A DNA stretch of 64,000 bases from Cantharellus purpuraceus. Taxonomy: Eukaryota > Basidiomycota > Agaricomycetes > Cantharellales > Hydnaceae. The stretch is taken from contig JALBUN010000049.1 in assembly GCA_025174535.1 (NCBI GenBank), forward strand, positions 1,178,001-1,242,000, read 5' to 3'. Positions 11,001 to 24,000 of the stretch are shown piece by piece (the stretch's first letter is position 1; the number at the start of each line of letters is the position of its first letter). The position numbers were made by a program, and so were the translations under genes. Below the pieces are notes generated by a model that saw nothing but the letters and a program-made list of their open reading frames with translations, searched no databases and was not told the DNA's origin.

Positions 11001-14000
11001 TGGATACGACAGAAACTCTGGTCTCGCTAATAAGTTCAAGTGACCACTGTGGGGTAAGCTAAACCATCACTGATGGCTCACTAGGAACTGAGTAGCTATG
11101 ACAGTTGTCGTCACAGTGCCGAGTTATGGGATGCGACAATTGAAACCGCACCGGACGCTGCTTACAGTCAAGTATGTGGCATGTGTCGATAAGCAACACG
11201 AGTTCCTGGTTGCGGCAAACGTGCTGGTCAAGCCTGGCATGGAATGACACAACGCCTTCTAAGCCTTTCTGGCCGTATGAGGACGGCATGTCGATGTTAA
11301 GTAAAAGCTGTTGGCCCGAACGGTGTTGATTAACTTGGGGGGGCTGCACGCGAATCGGACGTGTCTAGTGAGAACATACAGTGGTCTGAGTATACGTCAC
11401 CGATCGACACCACGAGATGGCAGAATGACAGCATAGAGTCAACAATGAACGCACGTGTGTGCACAGTGGCCTGCCATTGCTAATCGCAGGGACGGGGATA
11501 AGGAAACTACGTGGCTGAGCGCTGGATATTAATACTTGAGTTACAAGGAGTTATTGCAGAGTTGTGTCCTCCCTGCATCAACTCCGCGGGTCACCCAGCC
11601 AGGCAGGCGCAGGTAGGTTTGGCACTTTGGGAAACGCCTGAAATAGCCGCCGAAGATCCTGTATGCGGCAGTCGCAGTCTCCGTCCCAAATTGGCTCCGA
11701 TTCGGCACTTTCCGTTGCCGACGGGGTCCCCCAGCTTGCTCTGGTAACACGAGACTGTTGCCGTTCGTCTTCAGTGTAGGCGAACCAGGGACGGTTTAGC
11801 ACGCGGCGCCACACTGCTACCAATCGGAGCCTTGGCCGTCAAATTCAACAATGTGTCATCTTTTATGAAACCGCCTGGGGTTGCCCTTTGTGATGTGTGC
11901 GAAAATGAAAAACAGGCTTGGATGGAAGACACATCCATTCAGTCGTCTGAACTTAACACTTATCCCGTTCCTTGAAGGGCGGCATACCAAGCGGCCATTC
12001 TGTGTACACGTGTTGTTACCCACGTTCTGACGAGGGCATGCGTCGATGATCACATAAAATTAAGGCTGATTCACCTATTTCGGCGATCCGTTGCGCCCCC
12101 CCGCTATGAAGGTGTCTTTGAGATCCATATCTTCCCACCGTGTGCACGTTGTACTCCTGATTTCATATCGATTATTGACCTCCAGACCATCGCCCTGTGA
12201 TCTACGCAATTTAGAAAATTAGCTGGACTGGGCTCCATGTAAATAGTCAGCCTCCGAGATCGCACTCGCCCCGATGGGCAACTATGACGCAGTTTCGTTC
12301 CATATTCTCCCTCGAGGGAATCGAACGATATTTTCATGGGTGGACGAACGGGGACGTTCGGAACGGAAATGTATAACGCGAGTTTAACGAGGCTGCTAAT
12401 ACATGAGCCATGACGCACTCCCCGTGCTGCCTCCTGGTACGTATGTATGTACGTTCCTACACGCCACACGCAGTTAACACTTATATGAGTGCGTGTTATC
12501 GGCCCAAATTCCCTTCCTTGTCTGATCACGTTGGAATTTACTTCATGGAATAGACGGAGGGCCTTATCACGCGTACTATCATTACGGGACCGTTGACATA
12601 TAATCGGCCAGCCGTTGAAGTAAACGGGTGTCCCTCAAGCTTTCTCGGCACATCCCTATCTCTCGTTACGCGACTGCAAACCTCATACAGTGGCTGAATC
12701 CGGCGAGCTGCCGGTGGCTGCGCATGCGTGACCGTGCGTGGACCCAAGACATTCCGTCGAAACTTGGATATAAAACCAGGTACTGAGAATCAGCTTCGCT
12801 ATTCACTATGTAATGCCAGCGTTGTTGTGAGGCGTCACATTATCACCGTCTTGAAAACAGCTTGCAAATCCAATCAGTCACATGGGGCCCTTAATCCGTC
12901 CAAGGCAAGTGGTTGCAACGAGATTTGACTTGTCAAACAGAGGCGACTCATGGAGGTACATGTGCGGCACTGCCATGTAAGTAATAAGTCCTACTATAAG
13001 CTGAGGCCAGACAATCTCTCGTTGGGTCGAACGGCTGTGCGGCACTGTATGAGAATATACATCATCATCCCCGCGGGGCGCGCAACGTTTCAATGCGATG
13101 CGATTGTTGACCTCTTGATCTGACATGTCGTAGCATGCTTGACTCTTTGGCCTCATCGTTGTTGCCGTGGCAGCTGCTTGTGGGCACCTGACGTGGGGGT
13201 CTCGGGCCCAATGGCTATTACTACGGTGGGAATTTCGTCCTTCAGTGGCCGACCGATGGCGACGTGGGGTTATAGCATCGGCATATGCTTTGATAACGAG
13301 TGACACGAAAAGAGGATGCAAGCCTAATGGAGAGAGTAGTGCGCATGTCTGGCGGCATAAAGACACATCATCGGCAGTGGTGGAGGAAGCATGGAAAATC
13401 AGACCACCCCCACCTGCTGTAAAGTCGAAGTGGATCCGAACGCTATTCACGTGTGTCCGATCGGTTAAAAAATCCGTGGACGAGATAAAGCCTTTCACAC
13501 TCATAGGAGTCGTCTCGTCTTGAGGTGCCAGTCGCCTCCACACGCATCGGCGGAAGAGATGCCGGGAGGAGATCGTCCACAAACCTGCATGCCCGGCATA
13601 TCAGCTGATCATTCCGGACAATATCAGTCCTTCATTTCCGACAGACTGCGCATGGTTGTAAAAATGTCCACAAAGCCGTGGGCCTGATTTGAGTGGCTCG
13701 TTTTGTTTATCAGAGCGGCTTTCTCCGGGCCAAACCTGAACTCTGACATTTGAGTTGCTTTGCCTGATAAGCAGCACAAGTTTCCCTAAGGGAAATCAAC
13801 CGGGCATAGGTTCCTCGAGTAGGGTTCCCGTCGCGAGTCGCGGCGGGAAGCACTAGAAGTGCCTATAGAACACGGCGTCTACCTCCAATAGCTTGAAAGT
13901 GGGTTGCAGAGTTACCTGACTTGATGGATTCGGGCCCTATGTGAGATAAGTGGGTTATCCTTGATTTCCGTTGCAAGGAGAACAAACTTGCTGTTATGTC

Positions 14001-16441
14001 GGAGAATTGCGCTGGTGTGTCATTACTCACCAACGTTCGTCTCGAACGGATCTGAGTAAGAGTATAGTTGGCCAGGAATAAACTCTGGTGTCATTCGGGT
14101 GTAAAAGATAAGGCTAGCGTTGGGATCCGAAGCAAAAGCGCTGGAAGGGGGGGTTGCACTTATCTCGATACCGGTGGTTGCAACCGGTTGTGCAGGTCCG
14201 CGCGGGAAACTGTGGCGTTCGGAACACTCACCCCCGCTAGTCTGTGGCGTTTGGTGCAGGACAGATAATACATATGTGTCTATGCTCAAGATAAACTGAT
14301 GATGATGCCGAAGTTCGGGCGACTGCCAACCTGGTGATTGATGCCGACCAGTTCTTTTACGCACCACCCCTCACTGGCTGATGTCAGCTTGACAAGGGCA
14401 GTGGCAGCCGTAAGGGGTTTGGGAGCTGAATCGGAGAAGACACGTGCCGTGATGGACTGCGCTTTGGCGATGATGGTCAGTGGTTACGATCGTTCCTTTT
14501 GCTATACTGGTAACAGTATGCGCTGGCCGCGGCCAATACGCCAAAGTCGGCAAGTCGACTGTTGCTGGAGAGACGGTGGCACGAAGAACCCGCTTAATTA
14601 CCCATTGTAAAGGCCACAGGAAAGATAAAATAAAATCGCGCAGACATGGCACATACACTGGCACACCGGAACCACCACCAGCCATGATCTTGCTTTGAAA
14701 CGAAGGCGCGACTTACAAGACAAGCGTGGCGCTGCGACGTCAAACCACCTATAGAAATCTAGGACATGTCGCCGTGCCATGTCGCCGTGCCACGCGTATA
14801 CACCAAGACTTATCAACGAGGTGGCGTCTCGCCACAACAGCCGTGCAGGAGCTTCTCATGAACATAAAACAGTGCTGTCAGGGGGCGCTCGTCAGGTGTA
14901 TGGGTGTATACGGTCAACCGGAGCTTGGATCAAGAAACCGACGCAAAAACAGGTATGAGAGGAAGGGGAGGGAGGGCAAAGGGGCGCTGACGCTGGGTGA
15001 AGGGGCTAAGCGGGCGTCTGCGTCTGTGCCGGGAGAGGCGCACTGCCGGAGGGACAGGACATTGTGGCAGGCTCTCAAGTTTGGCACGACGACCGGGGAC
15101 AAGGCGATGAAGGGACCTTGTCAAATTATGGGCGCGACGCGGAGAAATGTTGTCAGCCTGCTTCCCCGTGGGGCGCGACGTGGGGTAATAATTTCCACAC
15201 AACGCCACGGAAGGCGAGGCAGAACCAGAACATGGGCTAATCCACAATGGAGAGAACAATACAAAAACAAAATGCCACAGTCCCGATTAAATCTCAATTT
15301 AATAGATGTCATCACAAAACTTGGCAGATCACATGATGAGAAAGAACAAAGGACCTTTGGTGTGAGCGATTCAATGCACATTACAAAAGGCAGAGCCATG
15401 CGCCTGCAACGCCCACCGTCACATTGCGAATACAAGTGACAATCCGCAAGGCTGGCAACGGAACTTACGAGTCAATCAGCAGCTTAGTGAGCAAGGGTCC
15501 GATTTCCAGGACAGAGTATGCAAACTGTTGATGCAATCACGAACGCTGAGATCCTGGGTTGTAGTGGACTTTGGAACTATGGTACCATCAACACCGGCAC
15601 CAGCATCACTCAAATCCGCCTTGACTTCCCAATGTAACACCCCAACCGAAACGCCCAGCATCTGTCAGCACCCAAAAAGTTCTTGCTGAGGCAGACCTGT
15701 AGTTGTACACCGCATGACAAGGCACGCTTGCAGCTCAGCGGAGTTCCGAACGTAGGAGCTCAAGTCACACTGTTCCGCAAGCCTCAAGTCCCACAAAGAC
15801 ACATTTCAGAATAGTTTTCCTTTCATTGCATAAAAGCCAGCTACTAGAATTATAATACTAACATAGAACCATAGAGCGCACCCAAAGAAACAGTTCGTTA
15901 AAACAGACCATAGCAAAATGAAACGAAAGGAAAAGTATTATCCCTAACGTTGAAGAAAAAGTCAACAAGTTTCAAACGACCAAAAAAAGAACAAAAAAAA
16001 AAAAAAAAAGACAATGATTTCCGTGTGCATGCTCTTGATGTGGATGTTTTGGGCGTGATGTGCGGAGGTGACGACAATGAAGATTGTGGTGTATAGATGC
16101 GGCAATGGGGTCGACTTGAGAGGGTTGTTAAGGGTGTGTGGGGTGTGGGTGTGGTGGCGTGGCGGAATCCTTGATGATACATGGGGTGATAGCAACAACT
16201 ACACATACAATCCAGTTGACGAAAAGAGAAAAAAATCTGGACAACAAGTGCCAAGCGACGCGTGACAACAGGTGAAGGAGGAGGGTGGGAGGTGGTGGTG
16301 GCGGTGGCAGTAGTGGTGGAGAGCGACAGGGTAATGCGAAGACGATGCGATGCGTTGTATGCTGGCGATGACGGCGAACCATGCGTGTGTGCGAAGGAAG
16401 ATCGATGCGGGAGGGACGAGCCAAGGCGCCGCACGCATGCC
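8046..16441. other. 8.4-kb stretch with no supportable gene
   Basis: The part next to 8045 must contain the guanine deaminase promoter. Beyond that I found no protein family motif, no consistent exon chain, no tRNA or rRNA and no transposon end. Two long open frames (12878-13582 minus, 234 codons; 14726-15439 plus, 237 codons) have mixed composition and overlap other open frames, so I do not call them. An A-rich tract lies at about 15979-16009. The part after about 15900 may carry the 3' UTR of the minus-strand Ecl1-type gene. Confidence 0.45.
9645..9672. repeat. 28-bp perfect inverted repeat (12-bp stem, 4-nt loop)
   Basis: TTATCTTATTCG and CGAATAAGATAA are exact reverse complements separated by AATC. 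No T-run or gene end is adjacent, so a terminator role is not supported. It could be a protein-binding palindrome or a remnant of a small mobile element. Confidence 0.6.
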
Positions 16442-18704
16442 TCAATCCTCGGAAAAGTTGAACAGCTTCTTCCTCTCCTCGAATACCTCCTCGCGCGTGA
16501 TCTCCTCCACCCACGCCTTGCTCGTCTCATCCCACTTTTTCACCGTCTTCTCGACAATTTTGGGCTTGGGAGGCACGAGCGGATACAGGAACCGGTCAAA
16601 CTTGTACGTCAAGCCACGTAGCTCGGCTGCGCACAGGTAAGAGTGAGCACACCCGCCCACGTCTGCAGGTAGCGAAAGCAGTGCTCACCAGGCCCAGGCA
16701 TACCATCGTACGCCATCTGCTTCATCTTTCTCGCCTGCGGCTGATCCTCTTCTCGCATACCCGCACCCCCCAACAACTCACAAATCACCCTCTCCTCGTT
16801 CAATCGCTCAACTTCCGCCTCGGCCTTCCTCCTCACTCGGGCTTCCGCCTCGCGCTCTTCAAACACCTTCCAATACTCCGTCTTCGAATCAGGCTGCTGC
16901 TCATGCTCCCACACTCCACCCTCACGCATCCCCATACCCCCCTTCACTGCCTCCGCCTCCGCCTCCGCCTCACGCCACAGCGTGCTCCACACCAAAGTCC
17001 GTCCCTCGCGCGGCCCAAAGCGCTTCGCGTACCTGCGCAGCAGCTCTCCATGGACACGCGCGCTCTCCGTCGTCCTCTTCTCGTCTTCCGGCCACATGGC
17101 AACACTATATCGGGGACGGCGGCTCGGAAGCGGCGTGTCGACGACGCGTCCACATAGCGCGGGCGTCGAGCGCGAGGGGGTTGTGGTCTCGTTGTTATCG
17201 GCCCAGCTGTATGAAGGCAGACTGGAAGCCTTGACTCGGTCCTTGGGGGATACGGAGATAGCGTCGCGCAGCAGAGTGGCATCGAGCAACGGGTTGCGCC
17301 GTCGTCGTCGCAAGAGGCGCCACTCTTCCTGCGCCTCTGCGGGGCTCACAATGACATGCTCGGGAGGGACGGTCGTCGTCTCACCAAGTGCAGCGGGCTT
17401 TGCGTCTCCCGCAAAGCTCACGCGCTTCGGCTTCTTCTTGTTGCTTTCCGTGCTGCTCCCGCTGCCGCGGCGGCTCGGCGTCGTGCCACACGTGTCCGCA
17501 CCGTCAGCGGCCTCTGCGGCGATAAATGCGAGTGCATCGTCGTCGAAGAGCGCACTTCCTGCACTGCTGCTGACGGAGGAGACGACGCTGGAGGACGAGG
17601 ACGCGGTGAGGAGAGAGCGTGCGGGGGGGGCGAGGGCCGCCTTGGTGGGAGACCCCCAAGCGGAGAAGGAGGAGGTCCGCAGAGGGAGACGCGGTCGCGA
17701 CTTTGGAGCGGAAGCGCGGATGGTGCTGTTTTTGGAGGCGGAGCCGTGGAGACGGTCGGAGGAGACGGAGGAGGAGGCTGAGGACGAAGAGGGGGAGCCC
17801 GTGTGGAAGAGTGGGGGTGGCGGGTCGACCAGGCTATTGGGGGGAGCGGGGGGTAGACGGGGCTCAGGGTCGGTGTCTGTGTCTGTGTCCTGCTGCAGAG
17901 GCGGCAGGACGGGTGGGAACCCGTCATTAGGTGTGGGCAGGTGCGAGGCGGACTTGTCCGATGACGATGTGGAGGCGCGCTCACTCTGCATGTTGCGCTC
18001 GACCGTCTTTCTGACGAGTTCAAACTGCGCGATGCGATCGCGTGCGGCCGATGCGCCTGCCGCGGCAAGTGAGTGGGGGGTGCACGTGCAGCAGGGGCGG
18101 CGGACTTACCTGCAAAGCCGGCACCGTCGGACTCGATGAAGGAATTCTTCAGGTCGCGTGCGCGACACTCGTCGCTGCAATACAGAGGAGTAGGCTCTTG
18201 GCTGATGACGACACGCGTCTTCCTCGGCTGGGGAGGAGTGGCGGGTGGCACGACGACAGGTGGCCCCAAGGGGGGGTGCACGGTGCCTATGCGTGTCGCG
18301 GTGGGGTTGCCCTGGAGGACCTGTGCCTCCTGCACCGCACGCGGAGCCAGCTGTGGCGGTGTTGTGAGCTTCTTGTGCTGCTCTGTGGGGAAGCGCACCA
18401 CAGGGGGCGGGAGACGGGGGCGCAGACCGCCCCCGGGACGCAGACGGCCCGTGCCCTGGAGGAGGCCGCCGCCGTAGGCTCTGCGCGCACGGGCGGGGTC
18501 GAGGAGGGGCTTTTTGCGGACCTCGGGGGAGGAGGGGACTGGGGTGGGTGCAGGGGGGGGCGGGGGGGGTTTTGGGTCGGTCTCTGTGTCGTCGGGGGCG
18601 GGGGCGGGGGTGGGTGGTGCCGCAGACGGGGTGGGGACGACGGGGACGACGTAGCGCTTGGGGAGGATAAGCTTGTCACAGCCAGGACACCAGGAGGGGT
18701 CCAT
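16442..18704 (-). CDS. Ecl1-type zinc protein (life-span regulatory factor domain) with long disordered region
   Basis: The start at 18704 reads MDPSWCPGCDKLILPKRY, and after a Pro-rich stretch PLYCSDECRARDL follows. This CxxC ... CxxxC layout is that of the Ecl1/2/3 family, small zinc proteins that extend chronological lifespan under starvation in fission yeast. Introns 18057-18109 and 16627-16688 (minus-strand GT-AG) join three exons into about 710 residues. The middle is low complexity (Ser, Pro, Ala), with an RVSF motif in KKPKRVSFAGD that matches the PP1-docking RVxF pattern. The tail is charged and probably helical (EYWKVFEEREAEARVRRKAE), followed by LTYKFDRFLYPLVPPKPKIV and ending NFSED. 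It shares a 0.77-kb divergent promoter region with the DHHC gene. The family call rests on the N-terminal Cys pattern only. The GC-rich opposite strand is open too, but without family motifs. Confidence 0.75.
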
Positions 18705-19470
18705 TTAAGGGAGGAGATGTGGGGGGGGGATGAAGGGGGCCTTTTTAAAGGCTGTGGATATTCACGTGGGGTTGGGGTGAGTGGCTGGACAGGAGACGAT
18801 AAGGGAGGAGGAGGAGACGGAGGCGGGGGGAGAGATGGGTGGAGGGGGAGAAAAAGGCGAAAACGCGAGGCGGGAAAACATCAAGTTGTTTTTATATAGC
18901 CAGTGGGTGCACGGAGAACGAGTCGAGAACAAACGGCGAACGGGCCGTCTATAATTAATCAATTATTATTATCAAATTATTATTATTATTATGATTATTA
19001 TTTATTTATTTATTTTCATCGGCTGCATCGGAGTGGGGCGTCTCTGGGTCGGATCTCTCCGTGCAGTCTGCTCGTGACCCCGCTGGCCAGTCCGATGCGG
19101 GTCGAGACGGCTCCCGTCCGTGTTCTCCCCCATGAGGGATCGGGGAGCATGGGCACTTTGCTGTCATACGAGTGGCACAGAGTGGGTGGGCTGCACGCGT
19201 CGGGCACACCTGCCAGGCACGCTGACACGCGTCGCTCGTCGTGGTGCACGTTCCGAGCACTCGTGTGCCTGACGGCCCGTCCATCCAGCTGCCGCCACAT
19301 GTCCGGCGCATTCTGCAGATCGGCGCAAATGCGTCATACGGGCTCCCCGTGGCATCGGGCGAAGGACGCATCGGGCCACTCCTCTTCTTTGGACGCCGGC
19401 AACCACTCGTCGCCCACCTGCCCACACAGCCCACAACACACTGTGCCCATTCCATCCCCCTCCTTCCGGC
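18705..19470. other. bidirectional promoter region between divergent genes
   Basis: G/C-skewed purine tracts lie next to the Ecl1-type start (18715-18860) and pyrimidine tracts next to the DHHC start. In the middle is an ATT-rich microsatellite (18952-19016). There is no coding evidence. Confidence 0.5.
18952..19016. repeat. ATT/ATTT microsatellite
   Basis: Runs of TTA, TTATTA and ATTTATTT span about 65 bp in otherwise GC-rich DNA between the two divergent starts. This may be a nucleosome-poor promoter core. Confidence 0.8.
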
Positions 19471-21000
19471 ATGCCCCTCATCGACGTCCCCCTCCGCCCC
19501 GCTCCCGACGCCGCCCCCGACCCGCTCCCGCCCCCTCGCCCCAGGTCCTCCCTCGCCTGCCTGCCCCTCCTCCGTACGTGTCCCCCTCCGCCCGCCCTCC
19601 CCCCGTGCCCCGTCTCTGACCCCCCACAGTCGCCGTCTTCCTCCTCCTCCTCCCCCACCCCTCCTACACCCTCGTCCTCACCTCCCACTACGCACGCCAT
19701 GCACCCGTCCGCTTCGCCCTCCACCTCCTCGCCGTGCACACCTTCACCCTCCTCGCACTGACGTCCCTCATGGTCTGCGTCGTGCGCGATCCCGGCGCTG
19801 TCCGCGCCAAGGGTGCCCGCGAGACTCGCCCCGGCCCGGCCCGACATGCGCAGCCTGACGACGGCGTCGCAACCTCGCTGCTGCGCGAAGACACCCACGG
19901 GCTCGACGCCGAGCACGGAGATACCTCGGGCGACGGCGCCCTCTACGCCGGCCGCTGGTGCGCGCGCTGTCGTCTCACGCGTCCAGAGCGCGCCCACCAC
20001 TGCACCACCTGTGGCCGGTGCATCCTCAAAATGGGTGCGTCGTGGCGTGCGTCTGCGCTCTCTTTGCTGATGGTGCGTCTGTAGACCACCATTGTCCGTG
20101 GCTCGGCGGCAACTGCATCGTGAGCCCCATTGTCTGCCATGTTTCCCGCTCTGACGTGCAGCCAGGGCCATCGCACCTACCCTGCCTTTCTGCACTTTCT
20201 CCTCATGGCGACCCTCCTTGCTGCGTACGTGGCATGCGTCTCGCTCTCTGTCACCATCAACCTCATCAAGGACCCGTTTGCCATCGTCAGTCCTTCCCAC
20301 ACCTCGCATTCCTCACTGATATGTACATGTCACACAGAGCTCCCATGTCTCCCCGCTGCATGCCCTCTTTCTCGTCCTTGCAGGCGCAGTCTTTACCCTC
20401 ACCATGGCCTCCTTCTTGGCATATCACCTCTACCTTGTCTCGTGCGTACTTTACTATGCGGGCTGGATTCCTAGTTGACTGTGCGTGTGCAGGACAAACC
20501 AGACGACACTAGAACACATGTCGCCGTTCTTTTTACTGCGGTACATACCCCCGCGATCTCGTCAGCCGCCTTTCGCGTCATTGGAGGCACCGGCGGCCTA
20601 TGGCACTCGTGCCTTCCCGCCCTATATCACACAGACACAGGGCCCCCGCGCCAACTCTGGCGCCTACTACGCCGAACATACCCTCTCTGCGGCACAGCGG
20701 CGTCTCGTGCAGCACGCGCATGGCCGGGTGCGACCGTACGACCTTGGCGTGCGGCGGAACTGGGGGGCGGTATTTGGGGGCGGGTGTGGCACGACGCGTG
20801 GGCGTGCGGGCGGAGGAGGGGAGGATGGAGGCGGGTCCATGTGGATGAGGTGGGGTGTGGGGCTGATGGTGTGTGGGGGACGGCCGCGGGGGGATGGGTG
20901 GGCGTTTGAAAGAGGGAGAGGTGTGAGGGAGGGGTTGGAGAGGCTGTGGAAGGAGTTGGAGGAGGTGGGGAGGCGGGAGAGGCGGGAGGAGGATGTGTAG
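19471..21000 (+). CDS. DHHC-type protein S-acyltransferase (palmitoyltransferase)
   Basis: Transfers palmitate to Cys of membrane-associated proteins at the Golgi, ER or vacuole. The start is MPLIDVPLRPAPDAAPD at 19471. Exon 1 (103 nt) joins at 19630 and gives a hydrophobic segment (AVFLLLLPHPSY), then FALHLLAVHTFTLLALTSL as a second TM. The Cys-rich domain reads WCARCRLTRPERAHHCTTC and continues with DHHCPWLGGNCIGHRTYPAF, the catalytic Cys being the last residue of DHHC. Two further TM segments follow (FLLMATLLAAYVACVS; LFLVLAGAVFTLTMASF), then the TTxE-type NQTTLEHMSPF and the PaCCT-like YDLGVRRNWGAVFG. Introns are 19574-19629, 20035-20084, 20120-20165, about 20286-20337 and about 20443-20492. 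The C-terminal Gly/Arg-rich stretch is GC-driven low complexity. All hallmark residues are intact. Which yeast Pfa protein it corresponds to is not decided. Confidence 0.9.
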
Positions 21001-24000
21001 TTGTGGACTCGTATTATTTTATTACTTTACAGTGGAACGGAGACTGCTTATGTGTGATCGAGACGTGAGAATCTACATTTGGATATGGCTTATTTTAAGA
21101 CCCGCGAGGTAAACCTATCGCTGACGTCACGTGAATCGCACGTGTTTGTAGACAAGTCTATATTAGTCAGCACAAGTACCGGGGTAGATCGACACGGACA
21201 CAAGAGACACACACAGTGACACCTGATGGTACATGCGCCACACACGTGATACCGACGACACCGACCTGTGAGGCCTGTGATAATATACCTTACCCGTCAG
21301 ATACTGCCGTCCGTTACTGTACTCGGGCGAAAACAACCGTGTGAGGTGCTTATAACTGGGGTTGTGATATACAGTCGGTGTTTTTTGCTTTTCGTATGGA
21401 AAAGGGATCAAGTTATTAACTGGTGTGGTTTTTCTGGTGGTTGAGGATCAGCAGATGGCGATGGAGCTCCGGGGGACGGGACCCGCGGACTTTGCCCTGT
21501 CGATGCCGGGATGTTTGAGGGGGGGGACGGGGTGATCATGAGATGGGGGGAGTGACGGGGAGTGTGGGCCGTCGCGTGGTTGTAACATGTCTGCAACACA
21601 TATGGCTGAGGGGGACAGACATTCTTGAACTTGGGCAGGAAACGTTGAACGGTGGGTCACGTGTGTCGGTGTCGGAATACAGATGCCAGCCGGAGGGGTT
21701 ATACAGCCTGTGCATGTGGCTCATTCTTGTGGTTCGAGTCAGCTCAGCTCGGTCGGAACAGGGCGAGGTGTGGTCACGGGGGACGCAACAGCGCACGAAA
21801 TGACACGGGCGGGACTCGGGAGTATGCTCTGGCCTTTGGACCCGGTCGGCGGGTGCTGTGAGAGAGGAGGGTTGTCACGGTGTCCCGTGTCGGGTGAGCT
21901 GGAAGACGCGTACCGGTAGGTCTCGTGCTGCGGGACCTCCGATGGGGCAGGTGCCTCGAACGAGCGTTGCACAGGTCACCGGTTCAGCGTTTCAACATAA
22001 CTCCGAGTTCGCTGGTGCTGAGATGGCTGGTTACCTGGGTACTGCTACCAGGAGGGTTGCTGGGGGTGGCTTGGCGATGATGGCGTCGATGGTGATGCGT
22101 CAGCCTGGCGGTGGTGGCGATGCATGCGTGCCTGCAAGGTAAAGATGTGTGGAGGCGAGATGTGTCGTATGTGGGTATGCGGGGCCCCGGGACGTCCCTC
22201 GTTGACAAGAGAGGAAACGATGTATGCAGCTTTGCATGTACATCATTTTTGATCCACGGCATCTGCATCTGCATCTGCCATCACGCAAAGGCGCTGATCA
22301 TGCGGGGAGAGTTGGATTTGGATTTGAGTTTCCATCACATGTGGCCGCCGGGTAGCGTGTTGTTTGGGTTGCCGAGCAAGGGCAGTTTTTGCGGCCGGGA
22401 TTGTTGCAAGGCGGGGGGAAGGTCTAGACGACACATACCATGCTGTGCGGCGCAGTCACGGTGCTGCGTGATGCACGTTAGTGATGCGTGATGCGATTTC
22501 TGGTTTTTGCGTCTGCAGACATTTGGCGCTGGTTGGATACCTCCCTGGGCGAGGCGAGATGCATAACTTGGCTGCAAGTGCCCACTTTGGACATTTACGC
22601 GCTGCATGCCATCATCTCTCCTCAGGCGCGTAAGCTGCTGCCCAAGTTCATGAGCGAGCCCGCAGCTGTGTCTATGAACACGTTTTCCACACACATTGAC
22701 CCACGTCAGGTTCATTTGCGGTCACATGTACGACACAGGGTGCGGTGTGGATGGTATGTATTAAATGACTTGGGTGCTACAGCCTTCATGCAGTGTCGTT
22801 TGGTCCCGGGTTGCGCAGCCCCGGTCTCCTGCCTGCCCAAGCAGGAGTGGAACGTGTTTCTCGCATAGGAGTGAGGATGTTAAGTCCCACATTGCAAGCA
22901 ACGTCCCTGTCGGATAAGTATGCAATTGGAGGTCACTTGACCCAGAGAAGCCTCCACCGATTCGTCGACATCCCCCGCTGGCATGCATACCGCAACACTA
23001 ATGCAGTTATTACCTGTCACCGCCTGCAAAAGGCCGCCCCACCCGAAAACGCCCTGCGCCGCGCCTGTTTCTGTTGGCCTGGATCACCATACCCTTTTCC
23101 TTCCGCATCCCGTCCGCCCGAGAACTCCTCCCAACAGCCCATCTCGGCAACCACCTCTTGTTAAGTGCTAGGTAACTGCTGGTCTCAGCCGTACACCGGA
23201 AGACGCAGATAACTTTCCGTGCGCGACGCCTTGTACGCCGCGTTTCCCACCTCGCCTCCCGCGGGGCATTACCATAGTTGGCTGTCGCGTGCACTAAATG
23301 TCTCGAGCGCCCCTCCTTTACCTCATCATTCTGTCTCGCGGGCTCGTGCTTTCTTTTGTTCTCGTTCTCTGGGTCTCTCGTGTTTTTTTTTAAATTTTTT
23401 TATATTGTTCTTTTCCGGGGTGGTGCTGGTGGTCGTGTCTCACGTGTTCCGCTCCGCTGCCAAATATGCTCCCGCCTCCACCTCAACGCCAAAGATTGCC
23501 AATACACCACAATAACGCATCCCCCCTCCATGGCCAGCTCGCTGTCTCGTCTGCTTTTCCGCTGATTTGCTTTTTGTTCGACGCGAAACGTGTCCATGCT
23601 CTGTATGCTGTGTTTTTGTGTTCGTGTCTCACCTGTTGCCTGCTCCCCGCCCCGCCCCGCCCCGCCACGGCATATACTCCCGTCTTCTTGCATAGCCCTC
23701 CACGGGGATCATGATAATCACATTCTCCTCGCTCTTAGCGCTCCAGACCGTCGTCGCTCCCCGAGCATGCCCTTGCCAGCCAAAACAACCGTCTAATATT
23801 AAAGGCCTGCCTCTCTGCCACCTATTGAGGGTGCGTCTGAGATTCGAGTCTGAGGCTGCCCCTTGAGCTCCGAGGCCATCGACGCTGCGGAGCGTGACGC
23901 CCACCCCTCCTTCTCCCCCACTACGCTCCATGTCTGTCCACAGTGTCTGTGATCATGTACGATACATCCGCACTCCCCTGGCGCGCCAAGCCGGGGTGCG

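Noticed and set aside
12878..13582. 234-codon open frame on the minus strand
   Set aside because: Random-looking composition, no family motif, and overlapped by a 118-codon frame on the other strand.
14726..15439. 237-codon open frame on the plus strand
   Set aside because: Overlaps several other open frames; Arg/Gly-rich from base composition; no motif or splice context.
16982..18139. 385-codon frame opposite the Ecl1-type gene
   Set aside because: Shadow of a GC-rich coding region; the minus strand carries the Cys motif and clean introns.
19164..20309. 381-codon minus frame across the DHHC gene
   Set aside because: Shadow frame; the plus strand has DHHC, TM segments and splice sites.
21720..21740. 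tRNA B-box-like GGTTCGAGTC
   Set aside because: No A-box or cloverleaf partner upstream.
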